This document shows, piece after piece, positions 16,635 through 26,920 of a DNA stretch of 31,091 nt. The translations under genes were made by a program, and so were the position numbers. The first letter of the stretch is position 1. Each line of letters starts with the position of its first letter. This stretch comes from Rubritepida sp. GTDB lineage: Bacteria; Pseudomonadota; Alphaproteobacteria; Acetobacterales; Acetobacteraceae. The stretch is taken from the NCBI GenBank assembly GCA_014376425.1, contig JACMRO010000392.1:1-31091 (forward strand), in the 5' to 3' direction. Under the pieces are notes generated by a model. That model ran no database searches, was not told the origin of the DNA, and was given only the letters and a program-made list of their open reading frames with translations.

Positions 16635-16692
16635 CCTCGCGATTTGTCCGGCCAGCTTGCGGCGAGGTGAAAGAAGCGCGCTAAACAGGCCG
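16635..16692 (+). ncRNA. SAM-II (metA-type) riboswitch
   Basis: This leader fits the SAM-II pseudoknot fold. P1 is CCTCGC (16635-16640) with GCGAGG (16662-16667), six perfect pairs. The P1 loop starts with the conserved GATTTG and contains CTTGC. After P1 comes an A-rich joining segment, then the conserved GCTAAA element (16680-16685). The pseudoknot is CGGCC (16649-16653) with GGCCG (16688-16692), extended by AGC with GCT across a short A-rich bulge. SAM-II RNAs are known in alphaproteobacteria upstream of metA, metC and metZ-type genes and turn expression down when S-adenosylmethionine is plentiful. The downstream gene is metZ, as expected. Confidence 0.8.
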
Positions 16693-16764
16693 ATGCGGGG
16701 GAGCCCTCCCGTTTCGCCCCCTCACCATCCGGGGGCCGGACACGCTGTATTCGTGGTGCTGCTC

Positions 16765-17967
16765 ATGACCCGCAAGCTTCGCCCAGCCACCCTTCTCGTC
16801 CGCGGCGGCCTGCGCCGTTCGGAAAATGCCGAGACGGCGGAAATTCCGTATCTGACTTCCGGCTTCGTCTATGACGACGCGGCCCAGGCGGAAGCCACGT
16901 TCGAAAATAAGATCGACCGGTTCCAATACAGCCGCTTCGCCAACCCCACCCTGTCGATGCTGGAGGAGCGGCTGTGCCTGTTGGAAGGCGCCGAGGCCTG
17001 CCGGCTGACCGCAACAGGCATGGCCGCGGTGCATGCGTCGATGCTCAGCTACCTGAAGACCGGCGACCATGTGGTGGCCAGCCGCGCGCTGTTCGGCTCC
17101 TGCCACTGGATCGTGGCCAATCTGCTCGGCCGTTACGGCATCACCCATGAATTCGTCGATGGTGGCGATCTGGACGGCTGGGCCCGCGCGCTGTCCCGCC
17201 CTACCGCCATGGTGCTTTTGGAAACGCCTTCTAACCCGATGCTGGACCTGGTGGACCTGCCGGCGGTGGCCGAACTGGCCCACCGCGCCGGCGCGCTGGT
17301 CGTCGTCGACAACGTCTTCTCCACGCCGCTGCTACAGCAGCCGTTGACGCAGGGGGCCGATATCGTGGTGTACAGCTGCACCAAACACATGGACGGGCAG
17401 GGCCGCGTGCTGGGCGGCGCCATCCTGAGCAACAAAAAATGGATCGACGACGTGTTGCAGCCCTTCGTGCGCAACACCGGCCCGGCCATGTCCCCCTTCA
17501 ACGCCTGGGTGATCCTGAAGGGGGTGGAGACGCTGAAGCTGCGGGTCGACGCGATGCAGCGCAGCGCGGTGGCCATTGCCGACTTCCTGGCAGAGCGGCC
17601 GGAGGTCGAGATGGTCCGCTACCCGTACCGGCCGGACCACCCGCAGCAGGCGCTGGCGCTACGCCAGATGTCGGGCGGCGGCACGCTGGTGAGCCTGGTG
17701 GTGCGCGGCGGCAAGGCGGCCGCCTTCCGCTTCATGGACGCGCTGGAAGTGATCGACATTTCCAACAATCTGGGCGACAGCAAGAGCATGGTGACGCACC
17801 CGGCCACGACCACGCATCTGCGGATCGGCGCCGGGGAGCGGGCGAAGCTCGGCATCGCCGACGGCGCGGTGCGCTTGAGCGTGGGGCTCGAGGATGTCGC
17901 TGACCTGATCGATGATCTGGCATTCGCGCTGGACGCCGCGGCGCCGCTCGCCATGGCGGCCGAATGA
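16765..17967 (+). CDS. metZ: O-succinylhomoserine sulfhydrylase
   Basis: A 400-residue PLP enzyme of the Cys/Met metabolism family that forms homocysteine from O-succinylhomoserine and sulfide in methionine synthesis. The PLP lysine is K207 in VYSCTKHMDGQGR, the cofactor-binding Asp is D182 in VVVDNVFSTP, and YSRFANPT and LSVGLEDVADLIDDL are typical. The N-terminus RPATLLVRGGLRRSE fits MetZ. The ATG at 16765 gives the family length but has no good Shine-Dalgarno sequence; ATG 16693, directly after the riboswitch, would add 24 residues that do not look conserved. It is preceded by a SAM-II riboswitch and coupled by ATGA to a LysE-family remnant and then apaG. Confidence 0.93.
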   Translation: MTRKLRPATLLVRGGLRRSENAETAEIPYLTSGFVYDDAAQAEATFENKIDRFQYSRFANPTLSMLEERLCLLEGAEACRLTATGMAAVHASMLSYLKTGDHVVASRALFGSCHWIVANLLGRYGITHEFVDGGDLDGWARALSRPTAMVLLETPSNPMLDLVDLPAVAELAHRAGALVVVDNVFSTPLLQQPLTQGADIVVYSCTKHMDGQGRVLGGAILSNKKWIDDVLQPFVRNTGPAMSPFNAWVILKGVETLKLRVDAMQRSAVAIADFLAERPEVEMVRYPYRPDHPQQALALRQMSGGGTLVSLVVRGGKAAAFRFMDALEVIDISNNLGDSKSMVTHPATTTHLRIGAGERAKLGIADGAVRLSVGLEDVADLIDDLAFALDAAAPLAMAAE

Positions 17968-18182
17968 GCCTTGAACTCTGGCTCGGTTTCGCCCTGGCCT
18001 CGACGATCGCGGTGGCGATCCCGGGGCCTGTGGTGATCTTCGTGCTCGGCCGGGCGGCGACCGGCGGCTGGCGCAGCGCCCTGCCGATCTGGCGGCCCCG
18101 GGTGCGGACCTGGTTCAACCGCGCCGGCGGCACGGCGTTGATCGGCGCCGGCCTGGCCACGGCCGCGATCCGGCGGGCATGA
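17964..18182 (+). pseudogene. LysE/RhtB-family exporter with a large in-frame internal deletion
   Basis: The 72-codon frame begins like a LysE/RhtB amino-acid exporter (LWLGFALASTIAVAIPGPVV) and ends like one (VRTWFNRAGGTALIGAGLAT then AIRR). The 130 or so residues expected between, including most membrane helices, are missing; family members have about 200-210 residues. The junction lies near residue 42, around nucleotides 18085-18100. There is no frameshift or stop at the join. The frame keeps ATGA overlaps with metZ before it and apaG after it, so it may survive as a bridge for translational coupling. Transport activity is very unlikely. Confidence 0.75.
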
Positions 18183-18589
18183 CCCGGCCGCTGGTCTACG
18201 CCGCCGTCACACGCGGCGTGCGCGTGACCGTGCGCAGCTTCTTTCTCGAAGACCAGTCCGAACCCCAGCAGGGCCGCTATGTCTGGGCTTACCGCGTCGA
18301 GATCGCGAATGAGGGCGTGGTAACGGTGCAGTTGCGCGCACGGACCTGGCTGATCACCGACGGCCAGGGCCGCAACCAGCGGGTGCATGGTGACGGGGTG
18401 GTGGGCGAGCAGCCCACGCTGGAGCCGGGCGAGGCCTTCGAATACACCTCCGGCACCCCGCTGCCCACGCCTTCCGGCTTCATGCGCGGCATGTTCCACA
18501 TGGTCGAGACGGTCAGTGGCGAGGCATTCGATGCCATCGTGCCGCCCTTCAGCCTCGATTCGCCGCACCAGGGCGGCGGGGTGCATTGA
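18179..18589 (+). CDS. apaG: ApaG protein
   Basis: A 136-residue protein of the ApaG family, a single fibronectin-III-like domain with an ApaG/F-box-associated fold. Recognised stretches are YAAVTRGVRVTVRSFFLEDQ, YVWAYRVEIANEG, RTWLITDGQGR, VHGDGVVGEQPTLEPGEAFE and the C-terminal GMFHMVE segment. The name comes from an effect on diadenosine tetraphosphate and Co2+ resistance in enterics, but the molecular function is uncertain. Its ATG overlaps the stop of the LysE-family remnant, so it is part of the metZ transcription unit and may share SAM control. Confidence 0.95.
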   Translation: MTRPLVYAAVTRGVRVTVRSFFLEDQSEPQQGRYVWAYRVEIANEGVVTVQLRARTWLITDGQGRNQRVHGDGVVGEQPTLEPGEAFEYTSGTPLPTPSGFMRGMFHMVETVSGEAFDAIVPPFSLDSPHQGGGVH

Positions 18590-18725
18590 AGGCATTCGGG
18601 TGGGCCGTCACCTGCCACGCAACCTGATTGATCGCACCGGCCGGTCTCTCCCGCGCGGGTAATGCGCCTCGGCCCCGTCGCTGGTATGCCGGGCCGTGCT
18701 GCAGGCCAGGCTCTTCCCTGATCCC

Positions 18726-18754
18726 TTGCGACGCTGGCCCAGCCACGCTATCTA
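18726..18754 (+). promoter_or_regulatory. Candidate promoter of the rimP-nusA-infB operon
   Basis: TTGCGA (18726-18731) and TATCTA (18749-18754) are separated by exactly 17 bp, a reasonable sigma-70-type match. Transcription would start near 18761, leaving a leader of about 85 nt before rimP. The remaining apaG-rimP gap (18590-18725) shows no gene that I can recognise. Confidence 0.5.
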
Positions 18755-18784
18755 GAGGCCATCACATCCATCGCAGATCGCAGT

Positions 18785-18826
18785 GGGGGTGGCCTTGGGG
18801 GACGCCCCTTGGGGCCGCTCTTTTTT
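18785..18826 (+). terminator. Terminator-like hairpin in the rimP leader
   Basis: GTGGCC (about 18789-18794) can pair with GGCCGC (18813-18818, one G-U), and an inner GGGG (18797-18800) with CCCC (18805-18808). The stem is followed closely by a run of six T (18821-18826). This is the shape of an intrinsic terminator, but it lies between the candidate promoter and rimP, 18 nt before the start codon. It is therefore either an attenuator for the operon or a terminator for transcripts arriving from apaG. Confidence 0.5.
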
Positions 18827-18844
18827 CGTTTGAGGTTTAGTTGC

Positions 18845-19465
18845 TTGACCATTGAACGTCCCGTCCATGAAGGCCTGGAAGCCCGCATCGCCGACGCCAT
18901 CGCGCCGTCGATCGAAAGCATGGGCTATGAACTTGTTCGCGTGCAGGTTTCGGGCAAGGTGAAGCCCGTGGTGCAGATCATGGCCGACCGGGCGGACGGG
19001 GCACTTTTTACGGTGCGCGACTGCGAGGCGATCAGCCATCAGGTCAGCGCGGTGCTCGACGTCGATGACCCGATCAAGAGCGAATGGAACCTGGAGGTCA
19101 GCTCGCCCGGCATCGATCGGCCGCTGACGCGCACCAAGGACTATCTGCGCTATCTTGGCCACCTCGCCATCGTCGAGATGAGCATTCCGGTGGAAGGCCG
19201 CCGGCGCTTCCGCGGCTTGCTTCTTGGTGCCGACCCGGCCGAAATCCGCATCAAGACCGATGAAGGTCCCGAGGCCACGCTGGCGCGGGGCAACATCCGC
19301 CGTGCCAAATTGGTGCTGACTGACGAACTGATCGCCGCCACGGCTGGCGAAGTGGCCGGGGAGGAGGAGGTCGAGGAAATCGCCGCCAAGCCCTCGCGCC
19401 CGCAGCGGCAGAAGAAATCCGCGATGAAGGCCGCCGCAGCGGCCCAGCAGACAAAAGGACACTGA
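18845..19465 (+). CDS. rimP: Ribosome maturation factor RimP
   Basis: A 206-residue protein required for maturation of the 30S subunit. It has the two-domain RimP layout: N-terminal IESMGYELVRVQVSG and CEAISHQVSAVLDVDDPI, the hallmark WNLEVSSPGIDRPLTRTKDY, and a C-terminal SH3-like domain, then a Lys/Ala-rich tail. The TTG at 18845 is chosen because GAGG lies nine bases upstream and no ATG is suitable; the GTG/ATG codons further upstream lie within the terminator-like hairpin. It is the first gene of the conserved rimP-nusA-ylxR-infB-rbfA operon; nusA starts five bases after its stop. Confidence 0.94.
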   Translation: MTIERPVHEGLEARIADAIAPSIESMGYELVRVQVSGKVKPVVQIMADRADGALFTVRDCEAISHQVSAVLDVDDPIKSEWNLEVSSPGIDRPLTRTKDYLRYLGHLAIVEMSIPVEGRRRFRGLLLGADPAEIRIKTDEGPEATLARGNIRRAKLVLTDELIAATAGEVAGEEEVEEIAAKPSRPQRQKKSAMKAAAAAQQTKGH

Positions 19466-19470
19466 TAGCC

Positions 19471-21000
19471 ATGGCACTCGAAGTCTCCGTAGCCCGCCCC
19501 GAACTCCTGCTCGTCGCCGATGCGGTGGCGCGGGAGAAGATGATCGAGCGCGACGAGGTGCTCGATGCCATGGAGCAAGCCATGGGGAAGGCCGGCAAGG
19601 CCAAGTACGGCCTGGAGAAGGACATCCGCGCCACCATCGACAAGAAGAGCGGTGAGGTGAGGCTGTCGCGGTGGACCGAGGTGGTGGATGCCGAGCCGGT
19701 CGAGAACGAGGACACCCAGATACCGTTGCGCATCGCGCTTAAGATCAAGCCCGGCATCGCCGCCGGCGAATTCATCGTGGACCCGCTGCCGCCGATCGAC
19801 TTCGGCCGCATCGCGGCGCAGACCGCCAAGCAGGTGATCGTGCAGCGCGTGCGCGAGGTCGAGCGCCGCAAGCAGTTCGAGGAATACAAGGACCGCGTGG
19901 GCGAGATCATCAATGGCGTGGTCAAGCGCACCGAGTACGGCAACCTGATGGTCGACCTCGGCCGCGCCGAGGCGCTGCTTCGCCGCGACGAGACGATCAT
20001 GCGCGAGGCGTTCAAGAATGGCGACCGCGTCCGCGCCTACATCTACGACGTGCGGGAGGAAGCGCGTGGCCCGCAGATTTTCCTCAGCCGAACCCACCCG
20101 GGCTTCCTGGCCAAGTTGTTCGCGCAGGAGGTGCCGGAGATTTACGACGGCATCATCGAGATCAAGGCGGTGGCGCGCGACCCGGGTAGCCGCGCCAAAA
20201 TGGCGGTGATCAGCCGCGACTCGAGCATCGACCCGGTCGGCGCCTGCGTTGGCATGCGCGGCAGCCGCGTGCAGGCCGTCGTGGCCGAATTGCAGGGCGA
20301 GAAGATCGACATCATTCCGTGGTCGAGTGACAACGCTACCTTCATCGTCAACGCCCTCGCCCCGGCCGAAGTCAGCAAGGTGGTACTCGACGACGAGGGC
20401 CGGCGGGTTGAAGTCGTCGTGCCCGATGACCAGCTAAGTTTGGCGATTGGCCGCCGCGGACAGAATGTGCGGCTGGCCAGCCAGCTCACCCGTTACGATG
20501 TGGACATCCTGACCGACGCGGAGGAAAGCGAGCGCCGGCAGGATCAGTTTCGCAAGCGCACCGGCCTGTTCGTCGAAGGACTGGACGTGGATGATGTGAT
20601 CGCCGGCCTGCTGGTCCAGGAGGGCTTCACGTCGGTCGAGGAGATCGCGGCGGTTGAGGATGAGGAGCTGGCCTCTATCGAAGGTTTCGACGAGACCATC
20701 GCGATCGAACTGAAGCGCCGTGCGACCGAATTCCTGCAGCGTCGTGACGCGGAGCTTGACGAGAAGCGTCGCGAACTGGGCGTCGAGGATTCGATTGCCG
20801 AATTCGACGTCATCACTCCTGCCATGCTGGTGGCGCTTGGCGAGAAGGGCGTGAAGACGCTGGACGACCTGGCCGATCTGGCCGGCGATGAACTGGTGGA
20901 GATCCTGGGCGAAGGCGCGATGGACGAGGACACCGCCAACGCCGTTATCATGGCGGCGCGCGAGCATTGGTTCGCTGAAGGGGACAATGCAGCCGGCTGA
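19471..21000 (+). CDS. nusA: Transcription termination/antitermination protein NusA
   Basis: A 509-residue RNA-polymerase-binding factor controlling pausing, termination and antitermination. Domains in order: N-terminal RNAP-binding domain (about 1-130, with VAREKMIERDEVLDAMEQAM), S1 domain (about 135-200, EIINGVVKRTEYGNLMVDLG), two KH domains (about 205-345, containing DPVGACVGMRGSRVQAVV and LSLAIGRRGQNVRLASQL), and a C-terminal part with two acidic helix-hairpin-helix repeats (about 365-505). AAAGGA lies about eleven bases before the ATG. Its last 14 bases overlap the start of ylxR. In E. coli NusA regulates its own operon, which may relate to the leader hairpin before rimP. Confidence 0.97.
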   Translation: MALEVSVARPELLLVADAVAREKMIERDEVLDAMEQAMGKAGKAKYGLEKDIRATIDKKSGEVRLSRWTEVVDAEPVENEDTQIPLRIALKIKPGIAAGEFIVDPLPPIDFGRIAAQTAKQVIVQRVREVERRKQFEEYKDRVGEIINGVVKRTEYGNLMVDLGRAEALLRRDETIMREAFKNGDRVRAYIYDVREEARGPQIFLSRTHPGFLAKLFAQEVPEIYDGIIEIKAVARDPGSRAKMAVISRDSSIDPVGACVGMRGSRVQAVVAELQGEKIDIIPWSSDNATFIVNALAPAEVSKVVLDDEGRRVEVVVPDDQLSLAIGRRGQNVRLASQLTRYDVDILTDAEESERRQDQFRKRTGLFVEGLDVDDVIAGLLVQEGFTSVEEIAAVEDEELASIEGFDETIAIELKRRATEFLQRRDAELDEKRRELGVEDSIAEFDVITPAMLVALGEKGVKTLDDLADLAGDELVEILGEGAMDEDTANAVIMAAREHWFAEGDNAAG

Positions 21001-21589
21001 GGACCCTGATGACGATGCCCCTGAGAAGGGCCCGCTGCGTCGCTGCATCGTCACGCGGGAGAGCCTGCCCAAGGAGGTGATGCTGCGCTTTGTGGTAGGT
21101 CCCGGCCAGGTGCTGGTGCCCGACCTGGCGGGGCGGCTGCCCGGACGAGGGATGTGGCTGAAGGCCGCGCCTGGATTACTGGGGCTGGCGTTGAAAAAAG
21201 GGGCTTTCAATCGCGCGGCCAAGGTGCCGCTGCACTGGCCGGATAATCTGCCGGCCCAGCTTTCGGCAATGCTGGAGCAGCGGCTTGCCGATACGCTGGG
21301 CATGGCGCGCCGCGCCGGACAAAGCGTGGCGGGCTGGCAGAAGGTGCAGGAATGGCTGCAGGCCGGCCGGGTCGGGCTTCTGGTCGAAGCGACGGATGGC
21401 AGCGCGGCCGAGAGGGCCAGGCTGATCGGCCGATCCGACGTGCGGGTTGTGCTGGCATTGCCGGCCGAGGCGTTGGGTCAAATTTTCGGGCGTGGCGGTG
21501 CGGTGCATGTTGCGGTGGCGAAAGGCCGGCTGGCTGAGACCGTGGCGGTTGAGGCGGAGCGGCTGCGGGCGTTTTCGACGGCAGCTTAA
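20987..21589 (+). CDS. ylxR: YlxR (RNase P modulator-like) fused to an L7Ae-like domain
   Basis: A 200-residue protein. Residues about 14-90 form the YlxR (DUF448) domain, with RRCIVTRESLPKEVMLRFVV and PDLAGRLPGRGMWL. Residues about 100-195 resemble an L7Ae/L30e-type RNA-binding domain, as in many alphaproteobacterial versions that call themselves RNA-binding protein or DUF448. YlxR in Gram-positives is an RNA-binding modulator (of RNase P in one report), so a role in RNA metabolism is likely but unproven here. The ATG at 20987 has GAAGGGGA just upstream and overlaps the nusA end by 14 bases. Confidence 0.9.
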   Translation: MQPAEDPDDDAPEKGPLRRCIVTRESLPKEVMLRFVVGPGQVLVPDLAGRLPGRGMWLKAAPGLLGLALKKGAFNRAAKVPLHWPDNLPAQLSAMLEQRLADTLGMARRAGQSVAGWQKVQEWLQAGRVGLLVEATDGSAAERARLIGRSDVRVVLALPAEALGQIFGRGGAVHVAVAKGRLAETVAVEAERLRAFSTAA

Positions 21590-21708
21590 AGTGTCGCCAT
21601 TGCCCGCGATCCGCGATGGGCGTAGGGCATGGCAACTATTGAGATGTCGGGCCGCACGGCACTGCGCCGCGCGTGTTCAAACAAGACGAATTGGACATAG
21701 ATTACCGT

Positions 21709-24582
<2,874 letters not shown>

Positions 24583-24609
24583 AGGCTGCAGCGTGTGGGC
24601 GGTGGGCGG

Positions 24610-24641
24610 GGCCCCCAATGCAGAAAGCTGCATAGGGGGCC
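24610..24641 (+). other. Strong perfect hairpin between infB and rbfA
   Basis: GGCCCCC (24610-24616) pairs with GGGGGCC (24635-24641), and ATGCAG (24618-24623) pairs with CTGCAT (24628-24633). There is one A-A mismatch between the two helices and an AAAG loop. No T-run follows, so it is a poor intrinsic terminator. Within a co-transcribed operon it could be an RNase III processing or mRNA-stability element. It lies in the 124-bp gap, 66 bp before the rbfA start. Confidence 0.65.
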
Positions 24642-24706
24642 GTTCGCCGGCGGTGCCCTACGGGATGCTGCGTCCGCTTGTCGGCGTCGAGTATGGAAGG
24701 CTCTGA

Positions 24707-25129
24707 ATGCCCATTAAAAGTCCGGTCGGCGCGCCATCGCAGCGCCAACTCCGCGTCGGTGAGGAAGTTCGCCACGTACTTTCCGCCGTGTTTTTGCGGG
24801 GCGAGTTTCGTGACCCCGCCCTGACCGGCGCGCGGATTACGGTGACCGAGGTGCGTGCCTCGCCTGACCTGAGGCACATGACCGCCTTTATCAGCGGTTT
24901 GGGTAAGGATGTCTCCTTGCCGCAATTGGAGGCTTTGAAGCGCGCCGCCGCGTACTTCCGCACGGAAGTGGCGCGCGCCATGCGTTTGCGCGCTGCACCC
25001 GACATCCATTTTCAGCCCGACACCGCCCTCGACTACGCCATGAAGATGGATGAGGTCTTTCGTCGCCCCGAAGTGGCCCGCGACCTCAGCGCGGCCGCGG
25101 CCCACGACGTTGATGGTGCCAAGAAATGA
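24707..25129 (+). CDS. rbfA: 30S ribosome-binding factor RbfA
   Basis: A 140-residue KH-like protein that assists late 30S subunit and 16S rRNA 5'-end maturation and cold adaptation. Family features are QRQLRVGEEVRHVLSAVFLRG, the ITVTEVRASPDLRHMTAFIS strand, and the C-terminal LRAAPDIHFQPDTALDYAMK. GGAAGG stands six bases before the ATG. The stop overlaps the start of the DUF5943 gene (ATGA). truB and rpsO, which often follow rbfA, are missing here. Confidence 0.96.
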   Translation: MPIKSPVGAPSQRQLRVGEEVRHVLSAVFLRGEFRDPALTGARITVTEVRASPDLRHMTAFISGLGKDVSLPQLEALKRAAAYFRTEVARAMRLRAAPDIHFQPDTALDYAMKMDEVFRRPEVARDLSAAAAHDVDGAKK

Positions 25130-25641
25130 ACCCGCAAATCCCCATCGAAGTCGATCCCGAAACCGGCATCTGGTCGACCGACGGACTGCCGATGATGTAT
25201 CTGCCGCGCCACTTCATGGTGAACATGCAGAAAGGTATCGAGGCGGCGCTGGGCATCGCGCAATATCGCGCAACGGTCTACGCCTCCTCCGAACTGTCGG
25301 CGCTGCAATGGTGCCGGGCGGAAGGGCAGACGCATGGCCTGTCGCCGGTCGACACCTTCCGCCATTACCTCAAACGGATGTCGCAGCGTGGCCATGGCCA
25401 GCTGGAGATCGCGGCGCTGGACGAGGTTGCGGGCACGGCCGATGTCGTGGCGCGCAACTCCGCCTTTGCGCTGGGCTACGGGCCCGATGCCGGGCGGCGT
25501 GTCTGCTATGTGTTTGAAGGTAGCCTGGCCGGTGGCATGGCTTATGTGCTGGAGGCCAGCGGCCGCGCCGGCAAGCCAGAATGCCGGGAAGTGGCCTGCA
25601 TGGCGGAAGGGTATTCGGAGTGCCGGTTCGAGGTCCGGTAG
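25126..25641 (+). CDS. DUF5943/V4R-like domain protein
   Basis: A 171-residue protein that begins IPIEVDPETGIWSTDGLPMM and YLPRHFMVNM, matching the alphaproteobacterial DUF5943 family. The C-terminal half resembles the V4R small-molecule-binding fold, ending CMAEGYSECRFEVR; the GYS-C-F ending is typical of V4R/heme-NO-binding-related domains. Its biochemical function is unknown. It is translationally coupled to rbfA by an ATGA overlap and is the last gene of the operon, which is an unusual position since truB often follows rbfA. Confidence 0.75.
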   Translation: MNPQIPIEVDPETGIWSTDGLPMMYLPRHFMVNMQKGIEAALGIAQYRATVYASSELSALQWCRAEGQTHGLSPVDTFRHYLKRMSQRGHGQLEIAALDEVAGTADVVARNSAFALGYGPDAGRRVCYVFEGSLAGGMAYVLEASGRAGKPECREVACMAEGYSECRFEVR

Positions 25642-25910
25642 AAGGTTCGATTTGGGGTCGGCATACTGTCCTCCGATAAGCCATGATCAGGACAGCGCCA
25701 TTCTGAAGCTTGATCGTCTCTGGGTGATTTCAGCGCGGCGTAAAGCTGGTTTAAAGCTTGTGCTGTGCACGAGACCAGCGGTCATGAGCCAACCCTATTC
25801 GCTTAACCTGCACCAACCCGCTGGTTGCCGCCGGCCAGTCGCGTTGTGGTATGCGAATCTGAACCGCGAATGTGACTGACCGCGAGGGACAACTGACTGC
25901 CGTGTCGCAC
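25642..25910. other. 269-bp gap between convergent genes, with one small inverted repeat
   Basis: No coding frame is recognised here. CTGTCCT (25666-25672) and AGGACAG (25689-25695) form a perfect 7-bp inverted repeat around 16 bases, 25 bp after the DUF5943 stop. It has no T-run and is weak as a terminator. The rest is less GC-rich than the surrounding genes and shows nothing else that I can name. Confidence 0.45.
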
Positions 25911-26720
25911 CTAACGCCAGACGTAAGGCGGCCTGTGATGCCCGCCAGGCGAGAATGTGAAGACCTCGCACCCCGTCTCCGTCACCCCCACCATGTGTTC
26001 GAACTGCGCGGAGAGGCTGCGGTCACGCGTCACCGCGGTCCAGCCATCATCGAGGATCTTCACTTCGGGGCGACCTGCGTTGACCATGGGTTCGATGGTA
26101 AAGAACATCCCCGGCTGCAGCTTCGGCCCATCGTTTCGCCGGCCGAAATGCAGCACGTTGGGCGGTGCGTGGAAGACCCGCCCGATGCCGTGGCCGCAGA
26201 AATCCCGCACGATCGAAAACCGGTGTTTTTCAGCATAGCTCTGAATGGCGTGGCCCACATCGCCCAAGGTGGCGCCTGGCCGGACGGCGGCTATGCCGCG
26301 CATCATCGCCTCATGTGTCACGTCGATCAGCAGCCGCGCGCGGGTGTTGGGAGTCCCCGCCACGTACATGCGCGAGGTGTCGCCGTGCCAGCCATCGAGG
26401 ATAACGGTGACATCGATGTTGACGATGTCACCTTCCAGCAGCGCCCGCTCACCGGGGATGCCGTGACAGACCACATGGTTGATGGAGGTGCAGGAGGATT
26501 TGGTGTAGCCGCGATAACCCAACGTCGCTGGCACCCCGCCTCGTTCCACCATGTAGTCATGGCATAGCTGGTCCAGCGCCGCCGTGGTCACACCGGGCAC
26601 AACATGCGGCCCGATCATGTCCAGGCATGCGGCAGCCAGCTGCCCCGCGCGGCGCATGCCCGCAAAATCCTCGGGCGGGTGAAGGGGGATGCGGCGCGCT
26701 TCGCCGGCTGACTGATCCAT
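25911..26720 (-). CDS. map: Type I methionine aminopeptidase
   Basis: A 269-residue metalloprotease that removes the initiator methionine from new proteins. All five metal ligands are visible: D103 (DIVNIDVTV), D114 (HGDTSRMY), H177 (FCGHGIGRVFHAPP), E210 (FFTIEPMV) and E241 (AQFEHMVGVTE). The ATG at 26720 has GGGAGA directly upstream; an upstream in-frame start would add only 13 residues. It is a monocistronic gene convergent with the rbfA operon. Its upstream region (26721-26920) probably holds its promoter, but I could not find a convincing one. Confidence 0.96.
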   Translation of the reverse strand: MDQSAGEARRIPLHPPEDFAGMRRAGQLAAACLDMIGPHVVPGVTTAALDQLCHDYMVERGGVPATLGYRGYTKSSCTSINHVVCHGIPGERALLEGDIVNIDVTVILDGWHGDTSRMYVAGTPNTRARLLIDVTHEAMMRGIAAVRPGATLGDVGHAIQSYAEKHRFSIVRDFCGHGIGRVFHAPPNVLHFGRRNDGPKLQPGMFFTIEPMVNAGRPEVKILDDGWTAVTRDRSLSAQFEHMVGVTETGCEVFTFSPGGHHRPPYVWR

Positions 26721-26920
26721 TCTCCCAAGATGCGTGCGGGACGGGCCCGGTGCAAGCATCGCACGGGCCTTTAAGCGTCCTCGGGGGCAGGCCGGCCCAC
26801 CCTAAATGGAGCTCCAACACCCGCCAGCTGTGTTCAAATCACCTTGCCCCATAAGACGAGCACCCTGGCGGCCAGCCCTTCCCGCGCCCGACCAATTGCT
26901 GCGCAACGAGCCTGGGCTGG

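Noticed and set aside
16219..16764. Upstream extension of metZ by 182 codons
   Set aside because: The extension crosses the SAM-II riboswitch, the candidate promoter and the DUF3597 start, and does not resemble MetZ.
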